Assembly: GCA_963995505.1 (NCBI GenBank) | Contig: OZ023190.1 | Coordinates: 15,990,092-16,054,091, forward strand | Direction of reading: 5' to 3' | DNA length: 64,000 bases | Source: Hypericum androsaemum | Taxonomy: Eukaryota; Streptophyta; Magnoliopsida; Malpighiales; Hypericaceae | Part shown: one piece after another, positions 57,873-64,000 of the stretch | Position numbering within the stretch: position 1 is the first letter of the stretch | Layout: each line of letters opens with the position of its first letter | Made by a program: the position numbers and the translations under genes | The notes under the pieces: model-generated | The model's database searches: none | What the model was told of the DNA's origin: nothing | Seen by the model: only the letters and a program-made list of their open reading frames with translations

Positions 57873-59597
57873 CTAGAAACTTGGTGTTGAGTTGGAGATT
57901 CCCACTCCATCTATGGTGGGGTCTGGTTCCTTGCATTGGTCCTCTAACGCCTCCTTTTCCCCCATCCAGACCATAGCACTAGGGCAGGCCTCGGGAGTCG
58001 TGCGGGTTACCCTGTAACGGTTGCTTGGGGGATCACCTAAATCCAACCCTGGGTTCAGTGGAGTCTTCCTAGGAGAGGATCTCACTGGAGGCTTGGCGGC
58101 AAGAGTACTCTCCGTCTGGCGGCGAGCCGGATCTTTAGAGATAAAGCTGAAAGTGGACGATTTTGAGGCATGTACCTTAGCTTTCTCTGCTGGTGGGTTT
58201 GCATGTTTAGCTTCAGACTGTGGCTTGTTGGGCCTTGAGCTAGGATTGGAGGCCTTTTTAGGCTGGGGTCCATTCCGGACTTTGTTAATTTTTTGCTCAT
58301 TGGCCTTAGACTCACCTTCTCCTTCCCTCATACTTTTGTCTTTCTCTAGGCCCTCGGCACGAACAGAGCTGTTATTCTCATCCACTGAGGGGCTAGAACT
58401 TTCACCAGTCACCTGTACCCCAGCCGACATCTCGTCTGTAACATCCCTCAAAGCATCAAAGCTGGAACCATTTTGAGCAAGGACCATGGGCTCCTTTCCT
58501 TTCTCAGAAGAGACCTTTTTTCCTTTTTTCACCAAGGACACCCCTGAATCAGGTTTGCCTCCAGTTGTCCTCTTACCTCTCAATCTTCTGTGGACCAACA
58601 TCCAATCCCCAAAGCGCTCATCCAGCTGTAGCCAGGGAGCTAAGTCTGGCGCCACCTTCACCGGAGGGGCAGTACTCGGGGAGGCTTGTTGGTTCACCAT
58701 CTTAGCAGGGCAGGCCATACTCTGGTGCCCATACAGCCCACAAGAAAAGTAAATATGGTGCAACCCCTTATATTGAAGTCGTAGAACCTGCCTGCATGCC
58801 CTGAACGAGGATAGCAAGGGCTTATGGAGATCGATTTCGACACAAACCCTTGCAAAATGGCCACGCTGATAAGCCTCAGTCATCATATCAATTCGGATTG
58901 GCCGCCCTATCCTCTTAGTAATATTCCATAAAAAGTTGGCATGATAGTACTCCATTGAAAGGTAGGGGATGCGAACCCAAGCAATTACCTTAGAGGTTTT
59001 AGCCGTCGGCGAGTTGAAGTTTGGAATCCACCTTTGGACAGTCACATAATGATCTGCAATCATCCACGGACCGTCCATCAGAATATGATGGTATTCCTCA
59101 TCCGAAGCTGGTCGGACCAGATGGAAACCACAGCCCAAATCGATGATATTGAAGTCGAGTGGCAGACCCCACGACTGAGCTAGCCTCCTCTTGAGATAGA
59201 AGTAGGACACTCGATAGTCTAGGACTTTGACTTTGAGGGTCTTTCGCCATGACCGTCGCATTTCGATTTTCTCCTCCTTGGTGAGACGGATAGTTGGACA
59301 AAAGGGGTCTTCGTTCTCTTCCCCTTCGGAATCACTGGAGGCAGCCTCCTCCGATTCAAAAGGAAAGTCTTGTTCACCATCCCCAGTCATCGGGTCGTCA
59401 GAGTCTCCCATCGTAGCCTCCTTAAACGAGATTTTCCGTCTGCGGGTCTCCGGAGCACTCAGATCTGGTCCCTGACTCGAAGCATTAACAGGGGCCGCCT
59501 CTGAAGTACCCACATCAGTTTTGACTTTCTTACCCCCTCGTGGGGGTGTAGCAGCGGGCAAGGGAGGCGTGGAGGAACCTCCAGACGGAGGCCCCAT
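57873..59597 (-). CDS. LINE ORF1 protein (DUF4283, zinc knuckle)
   Basis: Open from the ATG at 59597 (MGPPSGGSSTPP) to the stop at 57873, about 574 codons; the frame extends a few codons further without an ATG. Residues about 100-260 form the DUF4283 domain (RRLAQSWGLPLDFNIIDLGC, ILMDGPWMIADHYVTVQRW, WVRIPYLSMEYY). It is followed by a zinc-knuckle remnant YFSCGLYGHQSMAC, in which the first Cys of the usual C-x2-C-x4-H-x4-C is Tyr. The C-terminal half is Lys/Ser/Pro-rich and low in structure. In the family ORF1 is an RNA-binding chaperone for the element's transcript. The open frame survives although ORF2 is ruined. Confidence 0.8.
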   Translation of the reverse strand: MGPPSGGSSTPPLPAATPPRGGKKVKTDVGTSEAAPVNASSQGPDLSAPETRRRKISFKEATMGDSDDPMTGDGEQDFPFESEEAASSDSEGEENEDPFCPTIRLTKEEKIEMRRSWRKTLKVKVLDYRVSYFYLKRRLAQSWGLPLDFNIIDLGCGFHLVRPASDEEYHHILMDGPWMIADHYVTVQRWIPNFNSPTAKTSKVIAWVRIPYLSMEYYHANFLWNITKRIGRPIRIDMMTEAYQRGHFARVCVEIDLHKPLLSSFRACRQVLRLQYKGLHHIYFSCGLYGHQSMACPAKMVNQQASPSTAPPVKVAPDLAPWLQLDERFGDWMLVHRRLRGKRTTGGKPDSGVSLVKKGKKVSSEKGKEPMVLAQNGSSFDALRDVTDEMSAGVQVTGESSSPSVDENNSSVRAEGLEKDKSMREGEGESKANEQKINKVRNGPQPKKASNPSSRPNKPQSEAKHANPPAEKAKVHASKSSTFSFISKDPARRQTESTLAAKPPVRSSPRKTPLNPGLDLGDPPSNRYRVTRTTPEACPSAMVWMGEKEALEDQCKEPDPTIDGVGISNSTPSF

Positions 59598-59720
59598 GTA
59601 AGCACGATTGGATCTGCTTCTCAACCTTAGGGTTCTAAGAGAGGAGAAGGAGCGGCGTAACTGTCGTATCTCTCTCGCTCCTGATTCTCTTCGCTCCTAT
59701 GTGCGTCAAAGATTAGTTAA

Positions 59721-60403
59721 ACTACATATTCGATAACAATAGCGAAGGAACGGGTTGATCGTTCTGCCTGGGGGAGTGCCTATTCAAGCAGACACCAAAA
59801 GGCCCAACGAGATGGGCTAAAAGAAGCAAATGGAAGTGGATCGGCCCAGTAATAAATATGAGTTAAACGAGTCCAGTCTCTATTGTGGGCTCATAGACTG
59901 GGCCGCTGAACCTTACAGAAGTTTGTTGGGCAACTTTGCGGCGATTAATGAAACATTGCAAATTATACATAAAAATACGTTCAGAAATTTATAGAATTTT
60001 TTGAGTATTTTTGTAAATACTAAAAAATATATAATTAGTTGCGTGAAATTAATTTTTGATTTTGTATCACCTGATATCCGAACACCTACTATGCCGAATA
60101 ATTTAAGTTTGAGCCGGATGAGACAACACACTCACTTTACCGGATTCATCCAAGTCTTTTAATTTTTATATTATTACAACTTAATTGTAGGGACCCCGGA
60201 TCTGAGGTTTCCTACACAACAAATTTAATAAGAAATGAGGTTTATTTGTAAATATATTACTAAATAAAATGCACTTATTATTTTATTTTTTTAGAGAAAT
60301 TAAATTTCATTTCATTGTAACCAGATTTAGGTTTGTGTCATATTCCGGGGGAGAAACAAAAAGCTGAAACTACGCCGTGCAGTGCAATGGCATGTATTTT
60401 GGG
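59721..60403. other. AT-rich spacer between LINE and Copia
   Basis: No gene or repeat recognised. Confidence 0.5.
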
Positions 60404-61041
60404 TGTTGGAATTTTTTTAAACCTCTGGTTTTGACGCGTAATTAACGAGTAATTATGTGTTAAATCCATTTAATTAATAAACTAATTCGTTAATAATAAA
60501 TCACTTACTTGTTGAAGTAAGAGGTCCACAGGCTCGGGTCCACAACTTCTTCGTGCTGGTCGAATTACGATCACGTTTGAACGGATTCGTAATCGATTTT
60601 CACGAGATTTCCTTTTATCGAAAATCTGATTAAAATTCCGGAACTGATCCGGAATTTTTCTTTCTTATTGAGTGGTTGTGGGAAAAGTTTCAAATTGGTC
60701 CAGCCGGATTTCCCCTTTTATAGGGAAATCTGGACAACCAAAATGCGCCACATGGCACGCCACGTGGCATTTTGGGCCACACGTCCGCCACGTGGCAAGG
60801 CTACCCCATAGCTTTGCCACGTGGCACGCCCCGTGGCGCTTTGGTCCACATGTCCGCCATGTGGCACGCCACGTGGGCTGCCACATGTGACGTCAGCGCC
60901 ACGTCATGCTGACATGGCGTTTGCGTAGCTTGGGCCGGTCAACGCGGGTTGACCGGCCCATCCAACCCAACTTTTTGGGCCTAATGGGCCCGGGCCCAAT
61001 TAGGCACAATAATAATTGCCTATTGGGCCCAAGGTCCAACA
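60404..61041 (-). repeat. 3' LTR of the Copia element
   Basis: TGTTGGA...TCCAACA ends, 638 bp. On minus it follows a purine tract (GAGTGGGAGA) that serves as the polypurine tract. A TATA box (CTATAAAAGG on minus, about 60713-60722) separates U3 from R-U5. U3 carries the G-box cluster at 60750-60895. Confidence 0.8.
60750..60895. promoter_or_regulatory. G-box cluster in the Copia LTR U3
   Basis: Four perfect CACGTG boxes (60761-60766, 60789-60794, 60818-60823, 60870-60875), most within CCACGTGGC. There are also variants (CACATG, CATGTG, CCCGTGG) and one TGACGTCA site (60888-60895). These are known binding cores of plant bHLH and bZIP factors. They lie 30-180 bp upstream of the LTR TATA box. 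Confidence 0.75.
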
Positions 61042-61984
61042 TCTCCCACTCAAATATTATTGACCTTGATCAACAGTTATCAGATTTCTTTAAAGGATTT
61101 CGTGCGACCAGCACACGTCGAGTATGTTAAGCCAAATTCAAGAGCACAGACACTCAGGCTACTTGAATAGTAGAATCTCGACAACCTTCTTGTATAATGT
61201 ATGCTATTACCCCAGGACTCATGTCACATTCCATTGTTCACATCAGTGATTTCAAACAATTATATTCGTGTTCACTATTGTACTTTTCAATACAATTGGT
61301 GCACCTGAACCACGAACCTCAGAATGTGATGAACAGAGTTCCTTCTCGCTTAACTATATTCCTTTTATAATGATATAACCTGCTTTTCTGGTCAGCTCTG
61401 CCAGGTCGAATCGCTATTCCATAACCTTTTCATGAACTTTCCAAGCTAGCAGCACTGGATCATACTTCCAGAATACGTTTAGGATCTTAAGGGTAGGTTT
61501 CGGGAATTACAATTCTCGAAAATTAGTCTCACACCAGGGATTGTGAAATCACTCAACATTTTTATCCCATCCAGTGGTCGAGTAGCACACATGATACTGA
61601 TCATGTGTTACGGTGTATATTCCTTTTTAAAGAAACACATGTCATTTAACACCATACTAGAGTATCAGCCTTAGCTTAACTCTAGGCTAATAGGACAGAC
61701 AGTATGATAAGTTCCACTTATATCTTATCATATGGATTGTAGAAAATCCAAATGCAGCAACTTATTCCTGCATCCCATAAGGAAATTTGCTCTTAAGCAA
61801 GACGGCATTCCGTCATCGGACATGCACTTATGAATGTCCAATAACTGCCTCATCTCAGCCAGGAATCAACTTCTTAACTCCCACTGAGGTAAACACCCGT
61901 GTGAGTAGGCTACTTCTCTGTCCGACATGTTTCACATTTAACTCATATTGCCAAATGAAAATTCCTTTATTCCAACTAATTGGA
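61042..61984 (-). other. 3' non-coding region of the Copia element
   Basis: About 940 bp between the RNase H stop and the LTR. No coding frame is recognised; a long non-coding 3' part occurs in some Copia lineages. Confidence 0.5.
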
Positions 61985-63720
61985 TTACAAATGAAACCGT
62001 CGTAAACCCAGTGACTTAACATGTTTCTCGAATACTTCTCGAGGTAATGCTTTAGTCATTGGATCTGCGGCCATATCTCGTGTAGATATGTGTTTCATAC
62101 ACAGTTCTTTATATTTTATTAAATTTCTCACAACGTGAAATTTAATATCTATATGCTTAGCCCTGCTATGGAATCTAGGATCCTTAGCATATGCTATAGC
62201 TGCCTGGTTGTCGCAGAATAGACTCACTGGCTCCGTCGAGTTGATCAGGGAGAGATGGCTTAAGAATCTCTTCAACCATACCGCTTCTTGTACAGCATGA
62301 GCTGAAGCTACATATTCTGCTTCCATTATTGACAGGGATACACATGTTTGCTTCTTACTGCTCCATGAGACAGCACCCCCGTTCAACAAGAAAACAAATC
62401 CAGATGTAGACTTTTTCTTATCCACATCACCTCCCCAATCAGCATCAGTATAGCCACTCATTATCAGGTCACGGCCTTGATAGCACAAGGAGTATTCTGC
62501 AGTAGTATTCAAATATTTCAAAATCCCTTTGACAGCCTTCCAGTGAGCACTGCCTGGATCAGACTGATATCTGCTTGCTATCCCAACAGCATAGCAAATG
62601 TCAGGTCTAGTACACAACATTGCGTACATCAGGCATCCAACTGCATTGGCATCAGGAATCTTCTCCATGTCCCTATGTTGTTTAGCTGTTTTTGGGCACA
62701 TGTCCTTACACAAATTATGACCTTTAACCAATGGGACATACTTTGGGTTACTGTGATCACAATTGAAACGTTCTACTACTTTGCGAATATATGTCTCTTG
62801 TGAAAGAGACACTATTCTTTTCGAACGATTCCTCGAAATCTTAACTCCGAGTATGTAATCCGCTTCACCCATGTCTTTCATTTCAAAGTTGAAGATAACC
62901 AATCTTTGATTTTGACAAGAAATCCCATGTCATTTCCAGCTAAAAGTATGTCATCAACATACAGGGTGATGATAACAAACTTCTTTCCTGATCGCTTAAT
63001 ATACACACAGTGATCTTCGTCTATCATTATAAAATCATACTGCATGATCGTATTATGAAAGCGAATATACCACTGTCTAGACGACTGCTTAAGGCCATAA
63101 ATTGATCTATTCAATTTGCAAACTTTGTGTTTGCAGCCTTTTTGAATGTAGCCCTCAGGTTGAATCATATAGATTTCTTCATCCAATTCTCCGTGGAGAA
63201 AAGCAATCTTTACATCCATTTGATGTAATTCTAGATTCATGTTAGCAACCATAGCTAAAATGACCCTAATTGACGTAAATCTAACAACAGGTGCAAAAGT
63301 CTCCTCATAGTCTATCCCAGCCTGTTGTTTAAATCCTTGGGCAACCAAACGCGCTTTGTATCTTTCGATACTGCCATCTGCATTGCGCTTGATTTTGAGA
63401 ATCCACTTATTCCCAATTGCCCTACGCCCCTTAGGTAGGTCAACCAGATCCCAAACCTGGTTTTTGATCATAGAAGACATTTCTTCATCCATTGCATTCA
63501 TCCATTCATCACGTTTTGGAGATGACAATGCTCCAGATACATTTTTAGGTTCATCTTCATCCTGCAGGATGGCCAGAAGAATTTTACTTGGACCACCAAA
63601 TTTCTTTAGTGATACCAAGAACGCATTAGCCTCGCCTTCGATATCAAATCGTCGGCGTGGTATGCTAGTTCTGCTAGACCTACGGTATTCCCGGTTTTGA
63701 TAAACATCTCTCATATATTC
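61985..63720 (-). pseudogene. Copia reverse transcriptase and RNase H, frameshifted
   Basis: First frame (63759-62878): SSRTSIPRRRFDIEGEANAF, then RT motifs VDLPKGRRAIGNKWI, KARLVAQGFKQQAGIDYEET, TSIRVILAMVAN and catalytic YVDD (ITLYVDDILLAGND). Second frame (62902-61985): FEMKDMGEADYILGVKISR, then RNase H with SGYTDADWGGDVDKKKSTSG, the catalytic-site Glu in SIMEAEYVA, FCDNQAAI and HIDIKFHVVR. A single frameshift near 62890 separates RT and RNase H; otherwise both look intact. The lineage resembles Tork/TAR-type Copia. The first residues before about 63690 belong to foreign DNA. Confidence 0.85.
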
Positions 63721-64000
63721 ATCATATTGATGAGTGTGTAAATGCTCATGTTTTGTCATATGTTTCGTGCGTGTTTAGTCATGTTTTGAGTTATATTCAT
63801 CATGTCATGTTAAACCTTGTGATCGATTTAGTATATTTATGTTCGGGAATGGATTTCTACCCATCGTCATATTTTGTAGGGAATTGGAGCTCAATGAAGG
63901 TCGTTGGAGGGGTGATTTCAAGAGATCATATTGCAAGAGTCATAACTTTCTACTCGAGCATTGGATTATAACGCATAAGATACCGTTGGAAAGCTTGAAG
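63721..64000 (+). repeat. Probable fragment of another retrotransposon
   Basis: Sequence such as GAAGGTCGTTGGAGG, GAGTCATAACTTTCTACTCG and ATACCGTTGGAAAGCTTGAAG resembles LTR or internal parts of large plant Gypsy-type elements. It cuts the Copia RT. It continues past the window, so the type is uncertain. Confidence 0.35.

Larger units (their letters stand above)
52940..59720 (-). mobile_element. Degenerate L1-type LINE with a duplicated 3' part
   Basis: On minus, 5' to 3': ORF1 (59597-57873), then ORF2 pieces for AP endonuclease (about 57650-56850), reverse transcriptase (about 56400-55060), zf-RVT (about 54918-54580) and RNase H (54298-52942). This order (ORF1, EN, RT, zf-RVT, RNase H) is that of plant L1-like non-LTR retrotransposons. 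ORF2 is broken by many stops and frameshifts. The 3' end is near 52940; a clean poly(A) tail and target duplication were not found. The 5' border near 59720 is approximate. Confidence 0.85.
60404..63720 (-). mobile_element. Copia LTR retrotransposon, 3' half, minus strand
   Basis: Minus order: RT and RNase H (63720-61985), a 3' non-coding region (61984-61042), a purine-rich tract, then the 3' LTR (61041-60404). Gag, protease and integrase are absent, and the 5' LTR is not in the window. The left portion stops near 63720, where unrelated sequence begins, so the element was truncated or interrupted there. Being 5' truncated, it cannot be autonomous. Confidence 0.85.

Overview
The window is nuclear DNA of a flowering plant, most likely a eudicot. 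All recognisable host genes are plant families with GT-AG introns, the intergenic DNA is AT-rich, and the transposons (Copia, L1-type LINE, hAT, Mutator-like) are of plant type. The species cannot be fixed from the sequence.

Six host genes can be supported. (1) An ARF7/ARF19-type auxin response factor on + (7276-11876, 13 coding exons, 1107 aa). (2) Tail to tail with it, the chloroplast co-chaperonin CPN20 on - (13955-12455, 5 exons, 254 aa). (3) A single-exon AP2/ERF factor of the ERF017/ERF018 type on + (25910-26599). (4) A second, short single-exon AP2/ERF gene on + (39256-39642). (5) An FLZ zinc-finger protein on + (46399-47118, 2 exons). (6) A UBP1-type oligouridylate-binding protein with three RRMs on - (52183-48313, 12 exons, 420 aa). 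The exon chains of genes 1, 2, 5 and 6 were built by hand; each keeps frame and gives a length usual for its family.

The rest is mainly transposons. At 0-6.5 kb lie a TRIM-like element, a gag-only Copia element flanked by LTRs, AT-rich MITEs and a 574-bp tandem duplication. From 14 to 45 kb there is a dense series of Mutator-like elements (MULEs) with long terminal inverted repeats. Nine have 9-bp target-site duplications, eight perfect and one 7/9. Several are Pack-MULEs carrying broken pieces of host genes: a sterol methyltransferase 2 piece (18791-20367), an SKU5-similar multicopper-oxidase-like piece (24436-25542), a PUS1/TruA pseudouridine synthase piece (29529-31607), an Arg/Ser-rich protein piece (43334-45523) and an unidentified piece (28180-29361). 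Some elements are nested in others (23.3-24.3, 31.6-34.1 and 43.3-45.5 kb). Large solo LTRs sit at 20638-22973 and 43676-44645, with a probable one at 36690-38715, and a hAT MITE with a long TA tract lies at 17372-17916.

From 52.9 to 59.7 kb there is a decayed L1-type LINE on -, whose RNase H end has been tandemly duplicated (646 bp). From 60.4 to 63.7 kb is the 3' half of a Copia element on -, with a frameshifted RT/RNase H and an LTR holding a cluster of G-boxes. The right edge (63.72-64.0 kb) looks like unrelated repeat DNA that truncates this Copia.

I see no operon-like or clustered pathway. The host genes appear functionally independent, and the most notable system here is the Pack-MULE cluster.
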